Positions 41,531-50,225 are shown, counted from the first letter of the stretch. The stretch is DNA of 64,000 nt from Streptomyces sp. V3I8 (GCF_030817535.1 NZ_JAUSZL010000002.1:6696001-6760000), one strand, 5' to 3'. Notes: a model not told the origin generated them from the sequence alone. Numbers and translations: made by a program.

Positions 41531-42446
41531 GGGAGTGCGCGTGACTGTCGTGGTGGTGTCCGTGGTGGTGTCCCTCGTCGTCCGGGTGGAAGTGCGGCTG
41601 CTGCGCGGCCCCCACCTTGTCCTCGAAGCCTGGCAGCGCGATGCGGTAGACGCAGGAGTCGCAGTTCATCCGCAGGTCGCCCTCGATCGCCTCGCGGTAG
41701 CGCTCCATCACCAGGTCGAGCAGCTCGGGCTCCGGTCCGATGACGTCGGCGCAGCGCACCTCGACCTCCGGGTGCGCCGCCGCCCACCCCTCGGTCTGCT
41801 GCCGGACCCGGTCCGGGAGGATGCCGGTGAACAGGAAGTAGGGCAGCACGACGACCCGTCGCGCGCCGAGCTTCGCACAGCGGTCCAGGCCCGACGGCAC
41901 GTCCGGCGCGGCCAGCGACACGAACGCCGTCTCCACGCCCGCGTACCCCCGCCCCTCCCACAGCAGCCGTGCCGCCTTGTGGACCTCCGCGTTGGCGTCC
42001 GGGTCGGTCGAGCCGCGCCCGACGAGCAGCACGGTCACCCCGGCCCGGTCCTCGGGCGTGCGCGCCGGGCCGCCGAGCGCCTCGTCGAGCCGCCGCTCCA
42101 GCACGGTGAGGAGGGCGGGGTGCGGGCCCAGCGGACGCCCGTAGGTGTACGAGACCCCGGGGTGCCGCTCCTTCTCGCGGGCCAGCGCCGCCGGGATGTC
42201 GCCCTTGGCGTGCCCGGCGGACACGAGCATCAGCGGGACCGCGGCGAACCGGCGCACCCCCTGGTCGACCAGCTCGGTCACGGCGTCGCCGAGCGGCGGC
42301 GGGGAGAGCTCGATGAAGCCGCCCGCCACCGGCAGGCCGGGGTTGCGGCGGCCCAGCTCCCGGACGAAGTCACGGAACGCCTCGGCTCCGGCATCGTCCC
42401 GGGTGCCATGGCCGGCGATGAGCAGGGCGGGGGCGGGGGTGGTCAC
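41520..42446 (-). CDS. cbiX: Sirohydrochlorin cobalt/iron chelatase, long form with His-rich tail
   Basis: This 308-residue CbiX/SirB protein has the N-terminal metal-binding GHGTRDDAG with its His, a repeated half (VLLVGRGSTDPDAN), and the C-terminal domain characteristic of longer CbiX (MNCDSCVYRIALPGFEDKVG). A histidine-rich tail follows (HHHGHHHDSHAHSHAH). GTG 42446 has AAGGAGAA 7 bases ahead. It inserts Co(II) into sirohydrochlorin for early cobalt insertion, or iron for siroheme. The His tail is a metal store or buffer in some homologues. Confidence 0.9.
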   Translation of the reverse strand: MTTPAPALLIAGHGTRDDAGAEAFRDFVRELGRRNPGLPVAGGFIELSPPPLGDAVTELVDQGVRRFAAVPLMLVSAGHAKGDIPAALAREKERHPGVSYTYGRPLGPHPALLTVLERRLDEALGGPARTPEDRAGVTVLLVGRGSTDPDANAEVHKAARLLWEGRGYAGVETAFVSLAAPDVPSGLDRCAKLGARRVVVLPYFLFTGILPDRVRQQTEGWAAAHPEVEVRCADVIGPEPELLDLVMERYREAIEGDLRMNCDSCVYRIALPGFEDKVGAAQQPHFHPDDEGHHHGHHHDSHAHSHAH

Positions 42447-42688
42447 GGGTTCTCCTTCAGGGGCGTAACGAGGTGAGCGGGGTGCCCGAAGCGGGCGGGA
42501 CGCCCGGGGTGGGCGAGGTGCACGGGCCGAGCGGGGGGACGGTGCCGGCCGCGAACGGGCGCCGGGCAGCCGGTGCACCGACAGCCGATGTGCCGGCACT
42601 CGATGTGCCGGCACTCGATGTGCCGGCAACCGGTGCGCCGGCGGCCGGTGTGCCCGCAGGCGGCGTACGAGGCGGCGGTGCGGCTCAC
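42443..42688 (-). CDS. Small Cys/His-rich ORF coupled between cobGJ and cbiX (tentative)
   Basis: This is an 81-codon frame. Its GTG at 42686-42688 overlaps the stop of the upstream cobGJ gene (GTGA), and its own TGA overlaps the cbiX GTG in the same way. The N-terminal half has repeated CRHIEC-type units and about seven Cys and several His; the rest is Pro/Arg/His-rich. Part of the pattern comes from tandem GATGTGCCGGCACTC repeats at about 42586-42626, so it may be a passive by-product. No family is recognised. If real, a metal-binding chaperone role for cobalt would suit its position. Confidence 0.3.
   Translation of the reverse strand: MSRTAASYAACGHTGRRRTGCRHIECRHIECRHIGCRCTGCPAPVRGRHRPPARPVHLAHPGRPARFGHPAHLVTPLKENP
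42586..42628 (-). repeat. Tandem 15-base repeats before cbiX
   Basis: GATGTGCCGGCACTC occurs in nearly three adjacent copies (42587-42628, the last diverging to GGCAACC), followed by related CCGGTGYGCCGGC units. The units are themselves palindromic (GTGCCGGCAC), so they can also fold. Confidence 0.75.
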
Positions 42689-44421
42689 TTCGGCTCCTCC
42701 TGCCAGCGGTAGCCGCGCGGTGTCACCATGCGGCCGGCGATCTCACGGGTCGCCGTGTTGCCCACGGTCACCACCGTCATCATGTCCACCGTGGTGGGGT
42801 CAAGACCCGCGAGCGTGGTGACCCGGCTGGATTCGTCCGTCCGTGAGGCGTTGCGCACGACTCCCACGGGTGTCGCCGGCTCCCGGTGACGGGCGAGGAT
42901 CGCGAGCGCCTCGGGCAGCTGCCAGTCACGGCCCCGGCTGCGCGGGTTGTAGAAGGTGACCACGATGTCGGCCTCGGCCGCGGCGCGTACCCGGCGCTCG
43001 ATGACCTCCCACGGCGTGTGCAGGTCGGAGAGGCTGATCGACACGTGGTCGTGGCCGAGCGGCGCGCCCAGGATCGCCCCGGCGGCGAGCGCGGCGGTGA
43101 CCCCCGGGACGCCGACCACGTCGATGTCGTCGGACGCCTCCGCGAGCGCGGGCGACGCCATCGCGTACACCCCCGCGTCCCCGCTGCCGATCAGCGCGAC
43201 GGCCCGGCCGCGCCGGGCCTCGGCCACGGCCGTGCGGGCCCGCTCCTCCTCGGCGCCGAGCCCCGACTCCAGGACCCGGGTGCCGGGGCGGAGCAGGTCG
43301 CGGATCTGGTCGACGTACTGGTCGAGGCCGACGAGCACGGAGGCCCGGCGCAGCTCGTCCTTCGCACGCGGGGTGAGCAGGTCCCGGGCGCCCGGTCCGA
43401 GCCCGACCACCGCGAGCCGCCCGCGCGCGGGCCGGCGTACGACCGCACAGGTCGCCATCGCCGGCCGCGCGGCCGACTTCCGCTTGGGGACCAGCAGTTC
43501 ACCGCCGCGTACGAGGGCCGCGGCCTCGGCGACCGAGGGCGTCCCGACGGCGGCGAGCGGCGCGTCCGAGGGGTTCGGCACGTCGATCCCCGCCAGCTCC
43601 CCGGCGCTGTACGTCACCACGGGCACCCCGAGCCGCGCGGCGGCCCCGAGAATGCCGGGCTCGTCGGCCTTCGCGTCGACGGTGGCCAGCTCGGCGACCG
43701 ACTTCGCGGACAGACCGGCGTCCCGCAACGCGTCCTCGACGAGTCCGAGCACCTCCTCGACCGGGGCCCCCTTGGAGGCCCCGACGCCGACGACGAGGGA
43801 CGGCGGACGCAGCACGACCTCACGCTCGGCGGGCCCGGCGGCCCTGTCGGTCACCCGGATCGAATACCCGGCCTCGGAATCGGCCTCGGAATCGGCCTCG
43901 GAACCGGCGTCGGCGGCGGTGGCGGTGACGACGGCGGCCGGGAGCGGCGGCAGCGGCCAGGCCAGCTCGGCGTGCAGGGCGACCGGTCCACCGTCCAGCA
44001 CGGCCCGCGACACCCCCGCCACGTCACCCTCCACGGGGAACCCGAGCGTGTCGAGCCCCGGCACACCGACCGCGTCGGTGGCGGTCGTCACGACGGGCCG
44101 GGCACCGAGCAGGTCCCCGATCGCGAGGGCGAGTTCGTTGGCACCGCCGCCGTGGCCCCCGACCAGGGACACCGCGAACCGGCCGCCCTCGTCGACGCAG
44201 ACGACCCCGGGATCGGCGGCCTTGTCGGAGAGCAGCGGCGCGACGAGCCGCACCACGGCCCCCGTGGCGAGGAAGCACACGAGCTGCTCGCACTCCGCGA
44301 ACGCCCGCCGCACGGCGTCCCCCACGGGCCCCTCGTACACGCGGGTACGGCCGGGCCAGGCCGAGGCCACCCGCCGGGCGCCCGCCGCTCCGGCCGCCGT
44401 CGCGGAAATCAGGCCGATCAC
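42685..44421 (-). CDS. cbiG-cobJ: Fused cobalt-precorrin-5A hydrolase and precorrin-3B C17-methyltransferase
   Basis: This 578-residue fusion has a CbiG N-terminal part (about 1-325: ECEQLVCFLATGAVVRLVAPLL, GGHGGGANELALAIGDLLG, GVGASKGAPVEEVL). The CobJ/CbiH methyltransferase half follows (from about 332: LAVVGLGPGARDLLTPRA, VALIGSGDAGVYAMASPALAE, GVPGVTAALAAGAILGAPLGHD). It performs ring contraction steps of corrin synthesis. A short EADSEADSEAG repeat near residues 170-180 comes from 12-base repeats in the DNA and lies in the linker of the CbiG part. GTG 44421 overlaps the cobL stop. Confidence 0.93.
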   Translation of the reverse strand: MIGLISATAAGAAGARRVASAWPGRTRVYEGPVGDAVRRAFAECEQLVCFLATGAVVRLVAPLLSDKAADPGVVCVDEGGRFAVSLVGGHGGGANELALAIGDLLGARPVVTTATDAVGVPGLDTLGFPVEGDVAGVSRAVLDGGPVALHAELAWPLPPLPAAVVTATAADAGSEADSEADSEAGYSIRVTDRAAGPAEREVVLRPPSLVVGVGASKGAPVEEVLGLVEDALRDAGLSAKSVAELATVDAKADEPGILGAAARLGVPVVTYSAGELAGIDVPNPSDAPLAAVGTPSVAEAAALVRGGELLVPKRKSAARPAMATCAVVRRPARGRLAVVGLGPGARDLLTPRAKDELRRASVLVGLDQYVDQIRDLLRPGTRVLESGLGAEEERARTAVAEARRGRAVALIGSGDAGVYAMASPALAEASDDIDVVGVPGVTAALAAGAILGAPLGHDHVSISLSDLHTPWEVIERRVRAAAEADIVVTFYNPRSRGRDWQLPEALAILARHREPATPVGVVRNASRTDESSRVTTLAGLDPTTVDMMTVVTVGNTATREIAGRMVTPRGYRWQEEPK

Positions 44422-45734
44422 TGTGCGACTCCTTCATCACTACGGACATCACTGCGCACCGGAGGCCGGACGCCCCACAGCAGGAACACGGGGTTGGTCG
44501 CCGCGAGCCGGGTGACGTCCCCCGGCAGCGGCGCCAGACGGGACGACTGCAGCAGTACGCCGCCGCAGTCGAGCCCGGCCGCGACGAGCGCCTCCCGCAC
44601 GGCGGGCACCCGGTCGAGCGCGGCCATCGCCACCACGACCGACCGCCGGGCCCGCCGCGCGCAGGCCGTCACGACGGCGGGCAGGTCCCGGCCGCCCCCG
44701 CCGACGAACACGGCGTCGGGGTCGGGCAGGCCGGACAGCACGGCCGGCGCGGCCCCGTGCACGACGCTCACGTCGACGCCGTGCGCGGCCGCGTTGGCGC
44801 GCACCCGCTCCACGCCGTCCCCGGTCTTCTCCACGGCGGTCACGGCGGCGCCGAACCGCGCGCACTCCACCGCGACCGAGCCGGAGCCCGCGCCGATGTC
44901 CCACACGTGGTCGCCGAGCCGCGGCCCGAGCCGGGCCAGCGCCAGCGCCCGCACCTCGAACTTGGTGATCATCGAGTCCCGGTGCGTGAACTCGTCCTCG
45001 GCCAGCGCCCACCGGGAGGGACCGGGCGCCGCCCCGGCGACCGTGCGCACGGGGGAGAGGACCCGCGGCTCGTCGAGGCACAGCACGACGTTCACCGCCC
45101 GGCCCCAGTCGCGTACGGCGGCCTCGGCGGGCGTGACCCGCTCCACCCGCTCACCCGAGGCCGCCCCCGCGTCCGATCCGAGGGCCGACGCCACCACGAG
45201 CACCCGGTCGCCGGACCGCGCCAGCGCCGCGCCGAGTTCGGCCGGGCCCGAGCCGGGACCGGTCAGCACGGCGACCTTCGGGTGCGCCCGGCAGACGTTC
45301 ACCGCGGTCCGCAGGTCACGCCCGTGCGCGCTCACCACCACCGCGTCGTCCCAGGTCAGCCCGGCCCGCGCGAAGGCGGTGGCGACGGACGACACCGCGG
45401 GGTGGACGGTCAGCCGGCCGGCTCCGAACCGCTCGGCGAGCGCCCGTACGATCCCGAAGAACCCGGGGTCCCCGGAGGCCAGCACGACGACCTGCCCCCG
45501 GCCGGCGGCAGCCGCGTCCCCCTCCCGTCCGCCCTTCGCCGCCTTCTCCAGGTGGCGCTCGATCGCGTCGAGGGCGGGGGCGAGCGGTCCGAGGACGATC
45601 CGCGCGGCCGTGTCCGGCGGCGCCGCGGCCGCCAGATGGCGCCGGGCGCCCACGACGAGCCCCGCCCCGTCCAGCGCGGCTGCGGCCTCCGGGGGCAGGG
45701 GCGCCCCCGTGCCCGTACCGACGACGGTGATCAC
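44418..45734 (-). CDS. cobL: Precorrin-6Y C5,15-methyltransferase (decarboxylating), CbiE-CbiT fusion
   Basis: The 438-residue protein joins a CbiE-type methyltransferase (MITVVGTGTGAPLPPEAAAAL, VVVLASGDPGFFGIVRALAERFG) to a CbiT Rossmann methyltransferase (from about 245: EFTHRDSMITKFEVRALALARL, SAM motif WDIGAGSGSVAVECARFG). It adds methyl groups at C5 and C15 and removes the C12 acetate carboxyl. GTG 45734 overlaps the cobM stop (GTGA), and its own stop overlaps the next start. Confidence 0.94.
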   Translation of the reverse strand: MITVVGTGTGAPLPPEAAAALDGAGLVVGARRHLAAAAPPDTAARIVLGPLAPALDAIERHLEKAAKGGREGDAAAAGRGQVVVLASGDPGFFGIVRALAERFGAGRLTVHPAVSSVATAFARAGLTWDDAVVVSAHGRDLRTAVNVCRAHPKVAVLTGPGSGPAELGAALARSGDRVLVVASALGSDAGAASGERVERVTPAEAAVRDWGRAVNVVLCLDEPRVLSPVRTVAGAAPGPSRWALAEDEFTHRDSMITKFEVRALALARLGPRLGDHVWDIGAGSGSVAVECARFGAAVTAVEKTGDGVERVRANAAAHGVDVSVVHGAAPAVLSGLPDPDAVFVGGGGRDLPAVVTACARRARRSVVVAMAALDRVPAVREALVAAGLDCGGVLLQSSRLAPLPGDVTRLAATNPVFLLWGVRPPVRSDVRSDEGVAQ

Positions 45735-46549
45735 GTGGTGGCACCCCGCGTGCGCAGCGCTCTGCGCGCCTCGGGGTCGGCCTTGCGGAAGCCGTGGAAG
45801 TGGCCCGGGTGGTAGAGGTGCGAGCGCGTGCCCCGCGCTTCGAGGGCCGGGCCGACCAGGAACAGCGTGTGCTTCCAGAGCTTGTGCTCCTTGACGGTCT
45901 CCTCCAGCGTGCCGATCGTGCACCGCACGATCAGCTCCTCGGGCCAGGTCGCCTGGTAGGCGACCACGACCGGGGTGGAGGTGGGGTAGCCGCCCTCCAG
46001 CAGCTCCCGTACGAGCTGCCCGCTGCGGGCGGCCGACAGGAACAGGGCCATGGTGGTGCCGTGCCGCGCGAACTCCCGTACCTCCTCGCCCGGCGGCATC
46101 GGCGTCTTGCCGCCGCCGAGCCGGGTGAGGATCACGGACTGGGCGACCTCGGGGATGGTCAGCTCGCGCTGCGCGAGCGCGGCCACGGCCGAGAAGGACG
46201 AGACACCGGGCACGATCTCGGTGGCGATACCGATCTCCGCGCACCGGTCGACCTGCTCCTGCGTACCGCCCCAGAGCGCGGGGTCGCCCGAGTGGATGCG
46301 GGCCACCTTCAGTCCTCCGGCGGCGGCCCGCCCGTACACCGCGACGACGTCCTCCAGCGACATCGTCGCCGAGTCGAGGATCTCCGCGTCCGCGCGGGCA
46401 TGCTCGAGGACCTCCGCCTGCACCAGGCTGGCCGCCCAGATGACGACGTCCGCCTCGGCGATCGCGCGGGCCGCACGGAAGGTCAGCAGGTCTGCGGCGC
46501 CGGGACCGGCCCCGACGAAGGTCACCTTGCCGGTGCGGTCATCGGACAT
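45731..46549 (-). CDS. cobM: Precorrin-4 C11-methyltransferase
   Basis: This 272-residue SAM-dependent tetrapyrrole methyltransferase has VTFVGAGPGAADLLTFRAARAI, VARIHSGDPALWGGTQEQVDRC, EIVPGVSSFSAVAALAQRELT and VVVAYQATWPEELIVRCTIG, all CobM/CbiF signatures. It methylates C11 of precorrin-4. It is the first gene of the second minus-strand cobalamin unit. Its start is 85 bases from the divergent ZIP transporter gene, so it has its own promoter, for which no second riboswitch is visible. Confidence 0.95.
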   Translation of the reverse strand: MSDDRTGKVTFVGAGPGAADLLTFRAARAIAEADVVIWAASLVQAEVLEHARADAEILDSATMSLEDVVAVYGRAAAGGLKVARIHSGDPALWGGTQEQVDRCAEIGIATEIVPGVSSFSAVAALAQRELTIPEVAQSVILTRLGGGKTPMPPGEEVREFARHGTTMALFLSAARSGQLVRELLEGGYPTSTPVVVAYQATWPEELIVRCTIGTLEETVKEHKLWKHTLFLVGPALEARGTRSHLYHPGHFHGFRKADPEARRALRTRGATT

Positions 46550-46634
46550 GGGACGGTTCCTTTCCGGAAAGCCACGAGGGCTCGGGAGTGCGGCGGACGT
46601 GCGGGGAAGCGGGTTGATCGGATAGCAAGGGCGT

Positions 46635-47363
46635 ATGGCGGTGTTCGTCGCGCTCGGCGCGTTCCTCATGACGCTGGCCGGCGGCTGGACGGCGCAACGC
46701 GTCACCGACCGCCGCCACCTGGTACTCGGCCTGGCCGGCGGCCTGATGCTGGGGGTCGTCGGCCTCGACCTGCTGCCCGAGGCGCTCGACGCGGCGGGCG
46801 GCGAGGTCTTCGGCGTGCCGGCCGCGCTGCTGCTCTTCGTGGCCGGCTTCCTCGCCGCCCACATGGTGGAACGCCTGCTGGCCGTGCGCCAGGCCTCGCA
46901 CGGCGGCGGGGAGCACGACGGCCGGACGCCCGAGGTGGGCCTGACGGCCGCCGCCGCGATGACCGGCCACAGCGCCATGGACGGTGTGGCGATCGGCGCG
47001 GCCTTCCAGGTGGGCGGCGGCATGGGAGCCGCGGTGGCGGTCGCGGTGATCGCCCACGACTTCGCGGACGGCTTCAACACGTACACGATCACGACCCTGT
47101 ACGGGAACGCCCGCCGCAAGGCGGTCGCGATGCTCTGCGCGGACGCCGCGGCCCCGGTGGCGGGCGCCGCCTCGACCCTGCTGTTCACGATCCCCGAACG
47201 CCTGCTCGGCGGGTATCTCGGCTTCTTCGGCGGCGCGCTCCTCTACCTCGCGGCGGCCGAGATCCTCCCCGAGGCCCACCACGAGCACCCGGCCCGCTCC
47301 ACCCTGCTGTGCACGCTCGCCGGGGTGGCCTTCATCTGGCTGGTGGTGGGCATCGCGGAGTGA
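46635..47363 (+). CDS. ZIP-family metal transporter
   Basis: This 242-residue membrane protein has about eight membrane segments. The ZIP metal-binding helices are TGHSAMDGVAIGAAF (HxxxxDG, helix 4) and AVIAHDFADGFNTYTI (HxxxD, helix 5). A short variable loop holds two His/Glu stretches (HGGGEHDGRTPE). It is the only plus-strand gene inside the cobalamin block, divergent from cobM and convergent with cobI. Uptake of cobalt or zinc is therefore plausible; ZIP proteins carry divalent metals with low specificity. Confidence 0.88.
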   Translation: MAVFVALGAFLMTLAGGWTAQRVTDRRHLVLGLAGGLMLGVVGLDLLPEALDAAGGEVFGVPAALLLFVAGFLAAHMVERLLAVRQASHGGGEHDGRTPEVGLTAAAAMTGHSAMDGVAIGAAFQVGGGMGAAVAVAVIAHDFADGFNTYTITTLYGNARRKAVAMLCADAAAPVAGAASTLLFTIPERLLGGYLGFFGGALLYLAAAEILPEAHHEHPARSTLLCTLAGVAFIWLVVGIAE

Positions 47364-47422
47364 GCCGGAGCACAGCGGACCGGAGCGCGGCGGACCGGAC
47401 CCTGGGAGGGTTTCGGCGGACG

Positions 47423-48175
47423 TCACAGCTTGCCGCCGCGCCCGCCGTCGCGCCGGGCGGGCGCGATGAGCGTGGAGAGGTACGGCAGCGGGGCCCCGTC
47501 CAGTTCCGCGGCGCCGCTGATCGACTCCTCGGGCAGCCCCAGCGCGGATCCCCACACGGCGTCGTCGATCCGGCCGGTCTCCCGCAGGGCCGCCGCGACC
47601 TCCTGCGCCTGCCGCCCGAACTTGTACGCGACGACGGTCCCGGGCCCGTTCAGGGCGTCCTTGAGGACACCGGACCCGGCGGTGACGGGCACGAGCGTCA
47701 GCGGCTCGGTCCCCTCGGTCAGGACCGCGCCGGACCGGGCGGCGAGGTCCTGCATGGCGGTGATGCCGGGCACGGTCTCGACGAGCGTGCCCGGCACGAG
47801 CCGCTGGACGGTCTGCGCGAGATAGGTGAACGTCGAGTACACGTTCGGGTCGCCGATGGTGGCGAAGGCGACGCTGCCGTGCGTACGCAGCAGCTCGGCC
47901 ACCCGTCTGCCGGCGACGTCCCAGGCGCTCTCGCGGCGGCCCCGGTCGGAGCGTTCGTTGAGCGCGAAGACGACCCGGACGACCTTCTCCCTCTCCACGT
48001 AGTGCAGCACGGTCGCCTCGGCCCGCCCGGGCTCCCCGCCGTCCTTCCCGTCGGGCGCGGCCATCACGGGCACGACGACGACCTCCGCCGCCCGGAGCCG
48101 GTTGACGCCCTTGACGGTCACCAGCTCGGGGTCCCCGGGCCCGACCCCGACCCCGATCAGCCTGCTGTCGCCCAT
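47423..48175 (-). CDS. cobI: Precorrin-2 C20-methyltransferase
   Basis: This 250-residue CbiL/CobI protein has LIGVGVGPGDPELVTVKGVNRL at the N-terminus, VAFATIGDPNVYSTFTYLAQTV and ETVPGITAMQDLAARSG, the SAM-binding motifs of the family. It methylates C20 of precorrin-2 or its cobalt form. ATG 48175 lies inside the 3' end of cobB (19-base overlap). Last gene of the riboswitch-led unit. Confidence 0.93.
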   Translation of the reverse strand: MGDSRLIGVGVGPGDPELVTVKGVNRLRAAEVVVVPVMAAPDGKDGGEPGRAEATVLHYVEREKVVRVVFALNERSDRGRRESAWDVAGRRVAELLRTHGSVAFATIGDPNVYSTFTYLAQTVQRLVPGTLVETVPGITAMQDLAARSGAVLTEGTEPLTLVPVTAGSGVLKDALNGPGTVVAYKFGRQAQEVAAALRETGRIDDAVWGSALGLPEESISGAAELDGAPLPYLSTLIAPARRDGGRGGKL

Positions 48176-49629
48176 GACCGGACACACCTCTCCACGAACC
48201 GACGGGCGACGCCGGGAGCGGCCGCCCAGTGCGTGTGCAGATAACTCGCGTGCACACCTTGCTGTACGAAACCCTCGAGCCGCCGCGCCGGAGCGCGCAT
48301 CCCCCAGGCGGCGACCGCCCCCGCCCCCGGTTCGACGACGGTCCGGTGGAACTCGTGCCCGCGCATCCGGGTGCCCGCCTCGGCCAGCACGCTGTCGGAC
48401 ACCGCCACGGCGTCCCGGTACCCGAGCGTCAGCCGCTCCTCCATCCGCGCCGAGGCGTCGATGACCCCGCACATCGGCAGCGAGTCGAGCTCGCGGGCGA
48501 GGTAGAGCAGCCCCGCGCACTCGGCGGCGACGGGCGCGCCGCTCTCGGCGAGCGCGGCCACGGCCTTGCGCAACGGCTCGTTGGCGGACAGCTCCGGCCC
48601 GTACACCTCGGGGAACCCGCCTCCGACGACCAGTCCCCGGGTCCCGTCGGGCAGTCGCTCGTCCCGCAACGGATCGAAGCCGACGACCTCCGCCCCGGCG
48701 GCCCGCAACAACTCGACATGCTCGGCATAGGAAAAACTGAAAGCTGCCCCACCGGCGACGGCGACGACGGGAGCTCGTTTCCTCAGCCCGTCCGGCGCCT
48801 TGTTCAGCCCGTCCGGCGTTCGAGGACAAGGGGGGTCCGGGGGCGCGGCCCCCGGGGCAGGGACGGGAAGGGGCGGCGGGGGCGAGACAGCCAGGGCCTC
48901 CGCCGCATCCCAGGCGCCACCGGCCAACGCCCCGGCCCCCCGCGCCAACGCGAACAACGCGTCCAGATCACACCCGTCCCGCACCTGCGCGGCCATCGCG
49001 GCAACAGCCTCGACCGCCTCGGCCCGCCGCTCGGCGACCGGCACCAGCCCAAGGTGCCGGGAAGGCGTCGAGACCTGCGGAGCCCGCCGCAGAACCCCCA
49101 GCACCGGCACCCCCGCCTGGTCCAGCGCCTCCCGCAGCAGTGCCTCGTGCCGGTCGGACCCGACCTTGTTGAGGATCACCCCGCCGATCCGCACCTGCGG
49201 ATCCCAGGAGGCGAACCCGTGCACGAGCGCGGCCACCGACCGCGACTGCGACGAGGCGTCCACGACCAGCACGACGGGCGCCCGCAGCAGCTTCGCCACC
49301 TGGGCGGTGGAAGCCAGCTCCCCTTCCCCGGACGCCCCGTCGAACAGCCCCATCACCCCCTCGACGACGGCGAGATCGCAGCCGTCGGCCCCGTGCGCGA
49401 ACAGCGGCGCGATCAATTCCGCCCCGCACATGTAGGCGTCGAGATTGCGCCCCGCCCGCCCGGTGGCGAGCGCGTGGTAGCCGGGATCGATGTAGTCGGG
49501 CCCCACCTTGTGCGGGGACACGGCCAGCCCCCGCGCGGCGAACGCGGCCATCAGCCCCGTGGCGACGGTGGTCTTGCCGCTGCCCGAGGAAGGCGCGGCG
49601 ACGACCAGCCGGGGGACGGAGGACGTCAC
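48157..49629 (-). CDS. cobB: Cobyrinic/hydrogenobyrinic acid a,c-diamide synthase with an in-frame repeat insert
   Basis: This 490-residue amidotransferase has an N-terminal ATP-binding dethiobiotin-synthetase-like domain (VVAAPSSGSGKTTVATGL; KVGPDYIDPGYH). Its C-terminal class I glutaminase domain has Cys in AAECAGLLYLAREL and His in MRGHEFHRT. The linker at about residues 253-285 is unusually long and Pro-rich (PPPPLPVPAPGAAPPDPP then TPDGLNKAPDGLRK). Its DNA (48781-48870) equals a common intergenic Streptomyces repeat, read in frame. GTG 49629 overlaps the cobO stop. It amidates the a and c carboxyls of the corrin. Confidence 0.93.
   Translation of the reverse strand: MTSSVPRLVVAAPSSGSGKTTVATGLMAAFAARGLAVSPHKVGPDYIDPGYHALATGRAGRNLDAYMCGAELIAPLFAHGADGCDLAVVEGVMGLFDGASGEGELASTAQVAKLLRAPVVLVVDASSQSRSVAALVHGFASWDPQVRIGGVILNKVGSDRHEALLREALDQAGVPVLGVLRRAPQVSTPSRHLGLVPVAERRAEAVEAVAAMAAQVRDGCDLDALFALARGAGALAGGAWDAAEALAVSPPPPLPVPAPGAAPPDPPCPRTPDGLNKAPDGLRKRAPVVAVAGGAAFSFSYAEHVELLRAAGAEVVGFDPLRDERLPDGTRGLVVGGGFPEVYGPELSANEPLRKAVAALAESGAPVAAECAGLLYLARELDSLPMCGVIDASARMEERLTLGYRDAVAVSDSVLAEAGTRMRGHEFHRTVVEPGAGAVAAWGMRAPARRLEGFVQQGVHASYLHTHWAAAPGVARRFVERCVRSWATAG
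48781..48870. repeat. Dispersed GCCGGACGGGCT-type element inside cobB
   Basis: Read on the minus strand, two GCCGGACGGGCTGA units are preceded by CTTGTCCTCGAACGCC and by the GC-rich CCCCGGGGGCCGCGCCCCCGG stem. This is the form that I know from many Streptomyces intergenic regions. Here it adds about 30 residues to the CobB linker without a frame break. Confidence 0.65.
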
Positions 49630-50225
49630 CACTCGATGCCCCTCTGCCCCTTCTGACCGGCGTCCATCGGGTGCTTGACCTTGGACATGTCGGTCACGAG
49701 GTCGGCGGCCTCCACGAGCTTCTCCGGAGCGTTGCGCCCGGTGATCACGACGTGCTGGGTGCCGGGCCGGTCCCGCAGCACGGCGACCACCTCGTCGACA
49801 TCCACCCAGCCCCAGTGCATGGGGTACGCGAACTCGTCGAGCACGTACAGCTTGTACGTCTCGGCGGCGAGGTCCCGCTTGACCTGCTCCCAGCCCTCGC
49901 GGGCCTTCTCCTCGTTGTCCAGCTGCGCGTCGCGCTGCACCCACGACCAGCCCTCGCCCATCTTGTGCCAGTCGACGGACCCGCCCTCACCGCTGGCCCC
50001 GAGGACGCGCAGCGCGTTCTCCTCGCCGACCTTCCACTTCGCGGACTTGACGAACTGGAACACCCCGATGGGCCACCCCTGGTTCCAGGCACGCAGCGCG
50101 AGCCCGAAGGCGGCGGTGGACTTGCCCTTGCCGATCCCGGTGTGCACGACGACGAGCGGCCGGTTCCGTCGCTGACGGGTCGTCAGCCCGTCCTCGGGCA
50201 CGACACTCGGCTGTCCCTGCGGCAT
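49626..50225 (-). CDS. cobO: Cob(I)yrinic acid a,c-diamide adenosyltransferase
   Basis: This 199-residue CobA/CobO-type P-loop protein has the Walker A GIGKGKST at about 30-37, followed by AAFGLALRAWNQGWPIGVFQF, DEFAYPMHWGWVDVDEVV and VVITGRNAPEKLVEAADLVTDM. It attaches the adenosyl group from ATP to the cobalt. Its ATG shares one base with the stop of the preceding chelatase gene (TAATG), and its TGA overlaps the cobB GTG. Confidence 0.96.
   Translation of the reverse strand: MPQGQPSVVPEDGLTTRQRRNRPLVVVHTGIGKGKSTAAFGLALRAWNQGWPIGVFQFVKSAKWKVGEENALRVLGASGEGGSVDWHKMGEGWSWVQRDAQLDNEEKAREGWEQVKRDLAAETYKLYVLDEFAYPMHWGWVDVDEVVAVLRDRPGTQHVVITGRNAPEKLVEAADLVTDMSKVKHPMDAGQKGQRGIEW

Noticed and set aside
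42473..42712. Plus-strand ORF with VPALDVPALDVPATGAP repeats
   Set aside because: It is antisense to the operon and merely translates the same tandem DNA repeats; no ribosome site or coupling.
46550..46634. Second cobalamin riboswitch before cobM
   Set aside because: The gap is only 85 bases and lacks the GCCGGTG...CCGGC core and B12 box.
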